From: G020348185 sp964525045
Lineage (GTDB): Bacteria; Nitrospirota; Nitrospiria; Nitrospirales; UBA8639
Assembly (NCBI GenBank): GCA_964525045.1
Contig: CAZGFD010000019.1
Coordinates: 5,879-69,878, forward strand
Length of the DNA: 64,000 nucleotides
Direction: 5' to 3'
The notes under the pieces are model-generated. The model did no database searches, was not told the DNA's origin, and was given only the letters and a program-made list of their open reading frames with translations. The position numbers were made by a program, and so were the translations under genes. Below, one piece after another: positions 1-7,758 of the stretch (the first letter of the stretch is position 1; each line of letters starts with the position of its first letter).

Positions 1-1147
1 CCGTATCAGAAACAATCGCCTCCAAGTCCTCCTCAAACAATTCTTTCTTTTGATCAGCTAACCGCTTGAACCGGTCAAATGCCTCATCGAGCTCCTGATC
101 AGAGAGGGTATAGCCCAACCGCTGCAGTTCTTCTCTGAACGCATGACGACCAGACAGTTTCCCCATGACCAGGCGGCTTTGGGTCAATCCGACCGAATCA
201 GGCTGCATGATTTCGTAGGTGCTTTTTTCCTTCAGGAGGCCATCCTGGTGAATCCCTGAGGTATGGGCAAAGGCATTGGCTCCTACGATGGCTTTGTTGG
301 GCTGAACAACCATCCCGGTAATTTTGCTGACCAACCGGCTGCTTTTGGCGATTTCCTCCGTTCGGATTTTAGTGTCGGCATCGTAAAAATCCTTTCGGGT
401 TCTTAGCCCCATGGCCACCTCTTCTAAGGAGGCGTTCCCGGCCCGCTCTCCAATGCCATTGATCGTGCATTCCACTTGTCCGGCTCCGGCTTGAATGGCC
501 GCCATGGAATTTGCGACGGCCAGCCCGAGATCATTATGGCAATGGACCGAAATCACGGCCTTTTCAATGTTCGGGACCCGCTCCTTGAGCGCCCGGATAA
601 TCTCTCCAAATTCCTTTGGGGTGGTATAGCCAACTGTATCGGGAATATTCACGGTGCTGGCTCCGGCTTCAATGGTCGCGTGAACGACCTCACAGAGATA
701 GGACAGATCCGATCTTGTGGCGTCCATGGGAGAAAATTCCACGTCTTCCACATAACTTCTTGCATGTTGGACCATCTCCACTGCCCGGGTTCGGGCCTGG
801 TCCCGGGTCATACGAAATTGATGTTTCAGATGAATATCGGATGTCGAGAGAAATGTGTGGATCCGACATTTGGGCGTCCCCTTCAATGCTTCCCATGCCC
901 GATCGATATCCCCCGGTTTCGCCCTCGCTAAACTACATACAACGGGACCTTCGACCTCCTGCCCGATCCGCCTGATCGCCTCGAAATCTCCTGGGGAGCT
1001 GAAGGCAAATCCTGCTTCAATGATATCCACATTCAGACGGGCGAGCTGTTTGGCCACAAGGACTTTTTCGTCGATATTCATGCTTGCACCGGGAGATTGC
1101 TCTCCATCCCGTAACGTCGTGTCAAAGATCCTGATGTCGCGTGCCAT
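1..1147 (-). CDS. leuA: 2-isopropylmalate synthase, 3' end cut by window
   Basis: First committed step of leucine synthesis: condenses acetyl-CoA with 2-oxoisovalerate in the cytoplasm. The reverse strand reads without a stop from an ATG at 1147 to the window edge, giving 382 residues. It opens with MARDIRIFDTTLRDGEQSPG, the DRE-TIM metallolyase signature (FDTTLRDGEQ), and later shows SVHCHNDLG (metal-binding His pair) and NGIGERAGN, both typical of LeuA. The C-terminal leucine-binding regulatory domain lies outside the window. The start has an AGGGG ribosome site about 9 nt upstream, directly after a hairpin with a T run. It is the last visible gene of the ilvB-ilvN-ilvC-psd-pssA-leuA series. 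Very confident in family; homocitrate and citramalate synthases are related, but the operon favours LeuA. Confidence 0.95.
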   Translation of the reverse strand, partial: MARDIRIFDTTLRDGEQSPGASMNIDEKVLVAKQLARLNVDIIEAGFAFSSPGDFEAIRRIGQEVEGPVVCSLARAKPGDIDRAWEALKGTPKCRIHTFLSTSDIHLKHQFRMTRDQARTRAVEMVQHARSYVEDVEFSPMDATRSDLSYLCEVVHATIEAGASTVNIPDTVGYTTPKEFGEIIRALKERVPNIEKAVISVHCHNDLGLAVANSMAAIQAGAGQVECTINGIGERAGNASLEEVAMGLRTRKDFYDADTKIRTEEIAKSSRLVSKITGMVVQPNKAIVGANAFAHTSGIHQDGLLKEKSTYEIMQPDSVGLTQSRLVMGKLSGRHAFREELQRLGYTLSDQELDEAFDRFKRLADQKKELFEEDLEAIVSDT

Positions 1148-1166
1148 AACAGATGCCCCTATGATG

Positions 1167-1200
1167 AAAAAAGCCTTCTTCCCCTATCGGGATGAAGGCT
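1167..1200 (-). terminator. terminator-like hairpin just before leuA (possible attenuator)
   Basis: Read on the minus strand, AGCCTTC pairs with GAAGGCT around a 15-nt loop and is followed at once by TTTTTT. This is an intrinsic-terminator layout. It ends about 20 nt before the leuA start codon, leaving room only for the ribosome site. Its position between a 16-codon ORF and leuA suggests transcription attenuation rather than simple operon termination. The 5' arm includes TTCATCC, which could alternatively pair with GGATG inside the short ORF; that pairing is inference. Confidence 0.6.
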
Positions 1201-1225
1201 GCTGATGGTCAACCATGACTGCTCT

Positions 1226-1276
1226 TTACTCTACCACATCCGGATGAAAGGTCAGCAATGCCAAGTCGGTTCCCAT
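1226..1276 (-). CDS. putative leu leader peptide (16 aa)
   Basis: A 16-codon ORF encodes MGTDLALLTFHPDVVE and ends in TAA. Its ATG is preceded by GGGGGAG at 4-5 nt, a strong ribosome site. It lies between the end of pssA and the terminator-like hairpin before leuA. Three of the 16 residues are Leu (in LALL) and two are Val, a modest enrichment compared with the Leu runs of enteric leuL. The arrangement of ORF, hairpin, T run and leuA is what a leader-peptide attenuator would show. That it is translated, or senses leucyl-tRNA, is inference. Confidence 0.45.
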   Translation of the reverse strand: MGTDLALLTFHPDVVE

Positions 1277-1307
1277 GCGCTCCCCCGTCTCCCAGCCCTG
1301 AGAGAGA

Positions 1308-2096
1308 CTAATGTTTGGGATTCGGAGCAGATTGGGTGGAACCAGGCGTTTCCTTTCTTTTACCAAAAGCTTTAGACAATGAATGGATGCCCTGCTCAAC
1401 CAACCCTGATGCGACGTACACGCCAAATACCACCAGCAACATGAGTTGGGGATAGGCGAGCACCGCCATCAATACCAGAATGGCGTACACCAGGTAATTG
1501 AAGTGATGGCTCTCTCGAAATTTCAGTTCTTTCACACTTCGATACTTCACCGTACTCACCATGAGAAACGCCAGCACCAAACTCATGACAATTCCCACGA
1601 TCGGTCGAACCGTCTCACCCAACGCCATCACCTGAGTGTCAAAAATGACCAAACTCGCCACGACGCCGGCGGCCCCTGGAATGGGGAGGCCCGTAAAGGG
1701 CTTTCCTTCATTGGCAAGCGCGGACACGTTATACCGTGCCAGCCTCAAAGCTCCACAGGCCACAAACGCAAACATGACGGCCGCCCCCAACATGCCGGGG
1801 GTATTCAGAGCCCACGCATAAATGACCAGCCCGGGTGCGACGCCGAAAGAAATGAGGTCGCCAAGTGAATCATATTGTAAACCGAACTGACTCGTACTCT
1901 TCATGAGCCGGGCAGAGGTTCCATCCAGCACATCAAAGATGAGGGCGACCAGAATCGCGATCGCGGCCGCGAGAAAGTTCTCATTGAAGACAAACAGGAT
2001 GGATGCCAATCCGCTGAACAAATTCCCGGTCGTCAGCAAATTGGGGACCAGATACACGCCCCGCCGCGTTTTCGGCTCTTTTATGAATCCGCGCAT
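1308..2096 (-). CDS. pssA: CDP-diacylglycerol-serine O-phosphatidyltransferase
   Basis: Integral membrane enzyme that makes phosphatidylserine from CDP-diacylglycerol and serine, the substrate for the decarboxylase encoded just upstream. The CDP-alcohol phosphotransferase signature is complete: D55, D58, G59, R63, G72, D76 and D80 within DVLDGTSAR...GLQYDSLGD (numbering from MRGFIKEP). Several hydrophobic helices fill the rest of about 262 residues. I chose ATG 2096 because GGAG sits about 7 nt upstream and the enzyme body starts there; an in-frame start at 2135 lies deeper inside psd. The gene overlaps the psd end by 16 nt, implying coupled translation. Phosphatidylserine synthase is strongly favoured over other family members by the psd neighbour. 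Confidence 0.93.
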   Translation of the reverse strand: MRGFIKEPKTRRGVYLVPNLLTTGNLFSGLASILFVFNENFLAAAIAILVALIFDVLDGTSARLMKSTSQFGLQYDSLGDLISFGVAPGLVIYAWALNTPGMLGAAVMFAFVACGALRLARYNVSALANEGKPFTGLPIPGAAGVVASLVIFDTQVMALGETVRPIVGIVMSLVLAFLMVSTVKYRSVKELKFRESHHFNYLVYAILVLMAVLAYPQLMLLVVFGVYVASGLVEQGIHSLSKAFGKRKETPGSTQSAPNPKH

Positions 2097-2743
2097 GATA
2101 ACTCCGCCAGGATCGAGGCTCCCCCCTTCACCCAATCGCCCACTTTAACTTTCACGACACTTTCACGTGGAAGAAACACATCCATTCGTGACCCGAACCG
2201 GATTAATCCATACCGCTCCCCCTTGGCAACCTGCTCCCCGGCAGAAGCCCAACACACAATCCGTCGAGCAATGAGGCCTGCGACTTGCACACACAACACT
2301 TTTTTTCCGTCGGGGCGTTGAATCATCAAGGCGTTTTGCTCATTTCGAACTGAGGCATGCGGTTTATTCGCCGGAATAAACTGACCCGGTTGATATCCAA
2401 TTTGTTGAATGGTTCCCGCACATGGGACTCGATTGATATGCACATTAAACACATTCAGAAAAATACTAATTCGAATACTGTCCTCTTTAAGAAATCGGGG
2501 CTCAAATTCTTCGGCGACCGCAACCACTTTTCCGTCCCCCGGAGAGACAATAAGATCTTCTCCTATGGGAACGTCCCGGTGCGGGTTCCGAAAGAACCAG
2601 GCGGTGTAGGCCGCTAATCCGGCCAGAAACACTGCGGGGCCCGTAAAGCCCAAGGCTCCGGCGGCTAAGGCAGGCGCTCCAACACCCACAACAAAGGGCA
2701 GGCCTTCCTTGGCGATGGGAAGACCCGAGGCACGGTCAACCAC
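2081..2743 (-). CDS. psd: phosphatidylserine decarboxylase proenzyme
   Basis: Converts phosphatidylserine to phosphatidylethanolamine at the inner membrane, using a pyruvoyl group made by self-cleavage. The cleavage Gly-Ser is visible in GLIRFGSRMD near the C-terminus (about 36 residues from the end), the short bacterial/archaeal-type form rather than the LGST form. The conserved start block PIAKEGLPF and the VSPGDGKVV and FLNVFNVHINR motifs are present. I chose GTG 2743, with AGAGG 8 nt upstream, giving about 220 residues; a longer GTG start at 2794 has no clear ribosome site. Two hydrophobic helices precede the catalytic part. It sits between ilvC and pssA on the same strand. Confidence 0.92.
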   Translation of the reverse strand: MVDRASGLPIAKEGLPFVVGVGAPALAAGALGFTGPAVFLAGLAAYTAWFFRNPHRDVPIGEDLIVSPGDGKVVAVAEEFEPRFLKEDSIRISIFLNVFNVHINRVPCAGTIQQIGYQPGQFIPANKPHASVRNEQNALMIQRPDGKKVLCVQVAGLIARRIVCWASAGEQVAKGERYGLIRFGSRMDVFLPRESVVKVKVGDWVKGGASILAELSCADS

Positions 2744-2825
2744 GGACCGGACCTCTTGGCAAGCTCTCCGTGTCGCTCTCCGGGGGCATGACACTCGATG
2801 GAATCGTCAGAGTCATCCCGGTGTA

Positions 2826-3839
2826 TTAATTCTTTTTTTGGTCAACGAGCTGATCTTTCTTCAGCCACGGCATCATGCCACGCAAGCGTTTGCCGACTTC
2901 TTCAATCGGATGCTCTTCACCTTTTTTCAATAGAGCATTGTACACGGGCCTGTTGGCTTGATTTTCCAACACCCATTCACGAGCAAACCGGCCCGTCTGT
3001 ATCTCAGAAAGAATCTTCTTCATGGTCCTTTTTGTCTCGGCGGTCACCACTCGCGGCCCTCGTGTGACATCCCCATACTTCGCCGTGGTGCTGATGGAAT
3101 ATCGCATATTGGCGATTCCGCCCTGATGGATCAGATCCACAATCAGCTTCACTTCATGAAGGCATTCAAAATAGGCCATTTCCGGCGAATACCCGGCTTC
3201 TACCAGCGTCTCATACCCTGCTTGAATCAGAGCCGTCAGCCCTCCACACAGGACCGCCTGCTCTCCAAACAGATCCGTCTCAGTTTCCTCCCGGAAATTG
3301 GTCAGAATGACTCCGGCGCGAGCCCCGCCGATCGCATGGGCATAGGCCAGACCTACTTGCCTCGTATCGCCACTGGGATCCTGATGGATGGCCAGCAGGC
3401 AGGGGACACCGCTCCCTTTGGAGTATTCCGATCGAACCAAATGCCCCGGTCCTTTGGGAGCCACCATAAACACGTTCGTCTTGGGGCCGGGTTGAATTTG
3501 CCCGAAGTGGATATTAAATCCATGACCAAATCCTAAATAGGCTCCCTCCTTCAGATTGGGCTCAATATCTTTATAATAGATCGCGGCTTGCCGTTCATCC
3601 GGAGCCAACAGGACAACCACATCGGCATCTTTCACCGCATCAGCCGTTGGCATGACTTTCAAGCCCGCCGCCTCCGCCTTATTCCAGGAAGCCCCTTCCC
3701 GGACTCCCACCACAACATTGACCCCACTATCTCGCAAATTCAGGGCATGCGCGTGCCCTTGACTGCCAAATCCCACAATCGTGACGTTTTTCTTGAGAAT
3801 ATGTTGGGGGTTGGCTTCCTTTTCATAAAAGATGTCCAT
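2826..3839 (-). CDS. ilvC: ketol-acid reductoisomerase
   Basis: Second shared step of valine, leucine and isoleucine synthesis: isomerises and reduces acetolactate or acetohydroxybutyrate. At 337 residues it is the short class I form. The Rossmann motif GFGSQGHAHALNLRDSG starts near residue 24. The cofactor loop following VVVGV is REGASW, with a Ser near its end, which usually fits NADPH preference (inference). The C-terminal metal-binding helices (YFECLHEVKLIVDLI) are present. It lies 80 nt downstream of ilvN on the same strand, so it completes an ilvBNC unit. Confidence 0.97.
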   Translation of the reverse strand: MDIFYEKEANPQHILKKNVTIVGFGSQGHAHALNLRDSGVNVVVGVREGASWNKAEAAGLKVMPTADAVKDADVVVLLAPDERQAAIYYKDIEPNLKEGAYLGFGHGFNIHFGQIQPGPKTNVFMVAPKGPGHLVRSEYSKGSGVPCLLAIHQDPSGDTRQVGLAYAHAIGGARAGVILTNFREETETDLFGEQAVLCGGLTALIQAGYETLVEAGYSPEMAYFECLHEVKLIVDLIHQGGIANMRYSISTTAKYGDVTRGPRVVTAETKRTMKKILSEIQTGRFAREWVLENQANRPVYNALLKKGEEHPIEEVGKRLRGMMPWLKKDQLVDQKKN

Positions 3840-3919
3840 AATACACTCCTAAACGAATCGTATGAAGGTTAGCTCTTTTCTCCCGGTGACACACGAACGG
3901 AGAAAGTGGGATTGTTTCT

Positions 3920-4441
3920 TTAGTTCACTTTGGCAAGAGGCCGAGGTTGGGTGCTGGCCGCCCGAGCAGGTTCCCGTCCCATCGCGATTCGCCCCGTCCG
4001 AACCAATTCTTTTATTCCCAGTGGCTGGAGCAGGTTAATAATCGCTTGGACTTTTCTGATTTCGCCGGTCACCTCAATTGTATACGAGGTGGGAGAGGAA
4101 TCGACCACATTGGCCCGAAAAATATCCGCGATACGGAGGGCTTCGGCTCGATCTTCCGGCGCAGTATGGACTTTGATCAACGCGGTTTCCCGCTCCACGA
4201 AATCACTTTCACTGATATCTACCACTTTGATGACATCAATCAATTTGTTCAACTGTTTCAAAATCTGTTCAATAATACGCTCATCGCCTTTGGTCACGAG
4301 GGTCATCATCGAGACAGAAGGATCCAGTGTTGGCGCAACGGACAGACTTTCAATATTAAATCCGCGGCCGCTAAACAGCCCCGCCACTCGGGACAGGGCG
4401 CCAAATTTATTTTCTAAGGTTACGGAAATGATGTGTTCCAC
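3920..4441 (-). CDS. ilvN: acetolactate synthase small (regulatory) subunit
   Basis: Regulatory subunit of acetohydroxyacid synthase, which confers valine feedback and stimulates the catalytic subunit. The ACT domain is at residues 1-78, beginning MEHIISVTLENKFGALSRVAG and continuing through RGFNIESLSV. A second ACT-like domain (ETALIKVHTAP onwards) follows, then a short Ala/Arg-rich tail. At 173 residues it matches the usual IlvN/IlvH length. It starts 15 nt after the ilvB stop, so the two subunits are almost certainly co-transcribed. Confidence 0.96.
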   Translation of the reverse strand: MEHIISVTLENKFGALSRVAGLFSGRGFNIESLSVAPTLDPSVSMMTLVTKGDERIIEQILKQLNKLIDVIKVVDISESDFVERETALIKVHTAPEDRAEALRIADIFRANVVDSSPTSYTIEVTGEIRKVQAIINLLQPLGIKELVRTGRIAMGREPARAASTQPRPLAKVN

Positions 4442-4456
4442 GATATCACTCGTCAG

Positions 4457-6232
4457 CTACGCGGTTAAAATAGTATCTTTGTCTTTTTTCGTTCCCTTGC
4501 CCCCGGATGGTTGAGGCTTTTTCATATCCGGAGGATCAGCCAAGATCATCTCATGGTTGCACCCTCCTGCCGGAATCATCGGATAGCAATTTTCAAACTG
4601 GTACACCGGAACGTCAATGACCACCGGCCCGTCTATGGCTAAGGCCTTCCGAATCCCGTCATCGACCTCATCAGGCTTTTCGACTCGAATGCCGGCAGCG
4701 CCGTAGGCCTCTGCCAGTTTGACAAAGTCCGGGTGATTGCCCAAGTCACTGGAGGCATAACGTCCCTCGTAAAACAGATCCTGCCATTGCCGAACCATCC
4801 CATGGAACCGGTTATTGATGACAAACACTTTGACCGGGAGCTTATCAATCACGGCCGTCGCGAGTTCCTGGGTATTCATTTGGAAACTGCCATCTCCGGC
4901 AACACAGAGCACCAACCGGTCCCGATAGGCCGCCTGGGCTCCCATCGCTGCGGGAAAACCGAACCCCATGGTCCCCAACCCACCCGAGGTCAACCAGCAC
5001 CGGGGACGCGCCAGTTTGAAGTATTGGGCGGTCCACATCTGATGTTGACCCACATCGGTGGACACGATGGGATCACGATCGGCGGTCAGATGATAGAGCC
5101 GGTCGATGAGATATTGGGGTTTAATCTGCCCCTGTTGATCCTGGTCATACCGTAAGGGTTGGTCGTTTTGCCAAGCCTGAAGCTGGTCCCACCATGGCTT
5201 TCTGAGTTCCTTCTGATCCCCATTCACCGTGGCACGAAGGATATTGTTCAATTCCTGCAATACCCGCTTGCAATCACCGACGATGGGAATATCCACCTGA
5301 ACATTTTTCCGAATAGACGTCGGATCAATATCAATATGGATGACTTTGGCCGATGGGCAAAACTCAGACACTTTGCCGGTCACCCGGTCGTCAAATCGCG
5401 CTCCGACCGCAATCACCAAATCTGAATAATGGATGGCCATATTTGCGACATAGGTTCCATGCATTCCCAACATGCCGAGGGAAAGAGGATGAGTACCCGG
5501 GAAGCCACCCAAGGCCATTAAAGTCATATCCACGGGGATCTGGGTCATTTCAGCCAAGGCAATCACTTCCTCGGATGCTCCCGAGAACACCACACCACCA
5601 CCGATGTAGAGAACAGGTCGCTTCGCCTTCATGATGGCATCGGCCGCCTGCTTGATTTTCCATTTACTCCCCTCATAGGTTGGGTTATACCCCCGGATGG
5701 AGACGGCATCGGGATATTTATACTCGGCCTTATCCATTGAAATATCTTTGGGAATATCAACCAATACCGGGCCGGGACGACCCGTGGTGGCGATATAAAA
5801 CGCTTCCTTGATTGTGGTGGCGAGATCGTTCACATCCTTAACGAGAAAGTTATATTTTGTACAGGGACGACTCAGTCCGATATTATCGGCTTCCTGGAAC
5901 GCATCATTGCCAATCAACGGGGTAGGGACCTGTCCAGAAAAGGCCACGATGGGAACCGAATCCATATAGGCATCCGCTAACGCGGTGATCACATTGGTCA
6001 TACCCGGACCGGAGGTAATAAGCGCCACTCCGGCTTTTCCGGTGGCCTTCGCGTACCCTTCGGCCATGTGGCCAGCGCCCTGCTCATGACGTGTCAGAAT
6101 GACCTCGATGTCCTTTTGTTGATATAGTTCGTCAAATATTTTGAGAACCACGCCACCTGGTAATGCGAAAATGGTTTTAACGCCTTCGCGTTTTAAGGAC
6201 TCGATAAATATCTGTGCACCGGTCAATTGCAT
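4457..6232 (-). CDS. ilvB: acetolactate synthase large (catalytic) subunit
   Basis: Thiamine-diphosphate and FAD-dependent enzyme that condenses pyruvate with pyruvate or 2-oxobutyrate, the first common step of branched-chain synthesis. The catalytic Glu lies in RHEQGAGHMAEGYAKATGK near residue 50. The thiamine-diphosphate motif starts GDGSFQMNTQEL and ends with NNRFHG. Length (591 residues) is normal, with a Lys/Gly-rich tail. The start ATG overlaps the last codons of a 48-codon upstream ORF by 10 nt, and its ribosome site AGAGGG lies in the loop of a possible ACAAC/GTTGT hairpin. Confidence 0.97.
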   Translation of the reverse strand: MQLTGAQIFIESLKREGVKTIFALPGGVVLKIFDELYQQKDIEVILTRHEQGAGHMAEGYAKATGKAGVALITSGPGMTNVITALADAYMDSVPIVAFSGQVPTPLIGNDAFQEADNIGLSRPCTKYNFLVKDVNDLATTIKEAFYIATTGRPGPVLVDIPKDISMDKAEYKYPDAVSIRGYNPTYEGSKWKIKQAADAIMKAKRPVLYIGGGVVFSGASEEVIALAEMTQIPVDMTLMALGGFPGTHPLSLGMLGMHGTYVANMAIHYSDLVIAVGARFDDRVTGKVSEFCPSAKVIHIDIDPTSIRKNVQVDIPIVGDCKRVLQELNNILRATVNGDQKELRKPWWDQLQAWQNDQPLRYDQDQQGQIKPQYLIDRLYHLTADRDPIVSTDVGQHQMWTAQYFKLARPRCWLTSGGLGTMGFGFPAAMGAQAAYRDRLVLCVAGDGSFQMNTQELATAVIDKLPVKVFVINNRFHGMVRQWQDLFYEGRYASSDLGNHPDFVKLAEAYGAAGIRVEKPDEVDDGIRKALAIDGPVVIDVPVYQFENCYPMIPAGGCNHEMILADPPDMKKPQPSGGKGTKKDKDTILTA

Positions 6233-6369
6233 GACAACACACCCTCTGGTTGTGGATCCGTTAGGACCCGGTTGACCCCATGGAAATGATGAGATTGACT
6301 TGTCGTCAGCCTGCTTAGGACGATATTCTCCACCAAGCTAACCCTGACCATCTTGGGGTTTCGGGGCAT
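6223..6369 (-). CDS. putative branched-chain leader peptide (48 aa) before ilvB
   Basis: A 48-codon ORF starts MPRNPKMVRVSLVENIVLSR, ends in LSCN and stops in TGA inside ilvB. An almost ideal ribosome site, AAGGAGGGG, sits about 7 nt before the ATG. Val, Leu and Ile make up 14 of the 48 residues, with repeated V and L pairs. The stop overlaps the ilvB start by 10 nt, so ribosomes finishing the ORF could restart on ilvB. The setting, a BCAA-rich short ORF before a BCAA operon, fits translational or attenuation control. No T-run terminator was seen between the ORF and ilvB, so translational coupling seems likelier. Function is inferred. Confidence 0.5.
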   Translation of the reverse strand: MPRNPKMVRVSLVENIVLSRLTTSQSHHFHGVNRVLTDPQPEGVLSCN

Positions 6370-6420
6370 ATGAATCCCCTCCTTCCCAAAAATTGGGTAT
6401 CGCTTAATGTTAAATAAGTA

Positions 6421-6450
6421 ATGATATTCCGAATGGTTTTTTCAAGTCAA
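6421..6450 (-). promoter_or_regulatory. sigma70-type promoter for the ilvB operon
   Basis: On the minus strand, TTGACT (6445-6450) is followed after 18 nt by TATCAT (6421-6426). Transcription would begin near 6414, about 45 nt before the putative leader ORF. A CCCAA/TTGGG hairpin lies between the promoter and the leader ribosome site. This is the only good promoter match I saw upstream of ilvB. Confidence 0.55.
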
Positions 6451-6516
6451 CAGTCATTGTAACATGATACCCCAATTCGACCAAACCGGTCACTAGACCC
6501 ACTACCCTCTTGTTAA

Positions 6517-7716
6517 ATGGGCCAAATGGGAGACCTAAACGGCAAGAATCCGCAAGGGTATGAGGAGTACCTCGCAGAGCTCGATGCCCAGCATCTTCGG
6601 CGGGACCTTCGTGTGTTCGATTCCCCTTCAGGACCAGCCATGACCCACCAGGGTCGGTCATTCATTAATTTCGCCTCAAACAACTACCTTGGATTGAATA
6701 CGCATCCTGCGATTAAGGAGTCCGCGATCGCCGCAACAAACTTGTATGGTGTCGGATCGGGAGCCTCACGACTGATATCCGGAACCCTCCTTCCTCATCA
6801 GGAACTGGAAAAGGACCTCGCGCAGTTTAAACAAACCGAAGCCGCCCTGACCTTTAACTCGGGATACGCTGCCAATACCGGAATCATTCCGGCCATGGTG
6901 GGAGCCCAGGGGCAAATCTTTGTCGACCGGTTTTGTCATGCCAGTGTGATTGATGGCTGTCGCCTCAGTCGGGCAAGGCTACGCGTGTTTCAGCATAATG
7001 ATCCGGATCACTTAAGAAAGCAATTAGCGAAACGGCCTCCCCATCGACCCACCCTCGTGGTGACGGAGGGGGTATTCAGCATGGATGGCGATATCGCTCC
7101 CCTATCGGAGTTGGTCACAGTCGCTCAGGAGTACGAAGCGACCTTATTGATAGATGACGCCCATGGGACAGGGGTGATGGGAAAACAGGGAAGGGGCACC
7201 ATCGAGCATTTTGGGATCGACCCCTCCAGGGTTATTCAAATGGGCACCCTGAGTAAAGCGCTCGGAACCTTTGGGGGGTATGTCGTCGGCACACATTCTT
7301 TCATCGAATATCTGATCAATACGTGCCGTTCCTTTATTTACACAACTTCTCCCCCGCCGGCCTTTGCAGCCGCAGCGCGAACCGCTCTTGAAATCCTCCG
7401 ATCTGATCCTGGGAGAAGGGCCGCCTTGTGGCAGAACCGTGACCGGGTGTTCCAAGGCTTGTTGGAAATGGGCTTTTCTTTGACGAACACCCAAAGTCCC
7501 ATTTTACCCATCATCTTAAACCAAACTCCACTCGCGATGGACCTGAGCAAGAAACTGTTCAATCAGGGGATCTATGTTCCGGCCATTCGCCCCCCCACCG
7601 TTCCAAAAGGGACCAGCCGCCTGAGAGTCACCGTCTCGTCCGATCACACGCCTGAACATCTTGAAGCTGCCCTTCAGGCCTTTAGAAAAGTGGGGCAAGA
7701 GTTAGGAATCATTTAA
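6517..7716 (+). CDS. bioF: 8-amino-7-oxononanoate synthase (biotin synthesis)
   Basis: PLP-dependent alpha-oxoamine synthase that joins pimeloyl-thioester and alanine, the first step of the biotin ring pathway. The PLP-binding Lys is K247 in TLSKALGTFGGYVVG. FINFASNNYLGL, YGVGSGASRLISG and LLIDDAHGTGVMG are hallmark blocks of BioF and its relatives. Length (399) is typical. The start is uncertain: ATG 6517 and ATG 6526 are both possible and neither has a clear ribosome site. No other bio gene is adjacent. Kbl (2-amino-3-ketobutyrate ligase) is the main alternative, less likely without tdh nearby. Confidence 0.85.
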   Translation: MGQMGDLNGKNPQGYEEYLAELDAQHLRRDLRVFDSPSGPAMTHQGRSFINFASNNYLGLNTHPAIKESAIAATNLYGVGSGASRLISGTLLPHQELEKDLAQFKQTEAALTFNSGYAANTGIIPAMVGAQGQIFVDRFCHASVIDGCRLSRARLRVFQHNDPDHLRKQLAKRPPHRPTLVVTEGVFSMDGDIAPLSELVTVAQEYEATLLIDDAHGTGVMGKQGRGTIEHFGIDPSRVIQMGTLSKALGTFGGYVVGTHSFIEYLINTCRSFIYTTSPPPAFAAAARTALEILRSDPGRRAALWQNRDRVFQGLLEMGFSLTNTQSPILPIILNQTPLAMDLSKKLFNQGIYVPAIRPPTVPKGTSRLRVTVSSDHTPEHLEAALQAFRKVGQELGII

Positions 7717-7758
7717 CTGTTCGTTCCCTTTTGCTCTCTAACGGAATACCGGCAACCA

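Noticed and set aside
476..1205. Plus-strand ORFs across the first kilobase
   Set aside because: They are antisense shadows of leuA, which reads open on the minus strand from 1147 to the window edge with all LeuA motifs.
1167..1276. T-box riboswitch before leuA
   Set aside because: No T-box consensus (AA-TGG-ACC-GCG type) or specifier stem visible; a leader peptide fits better.
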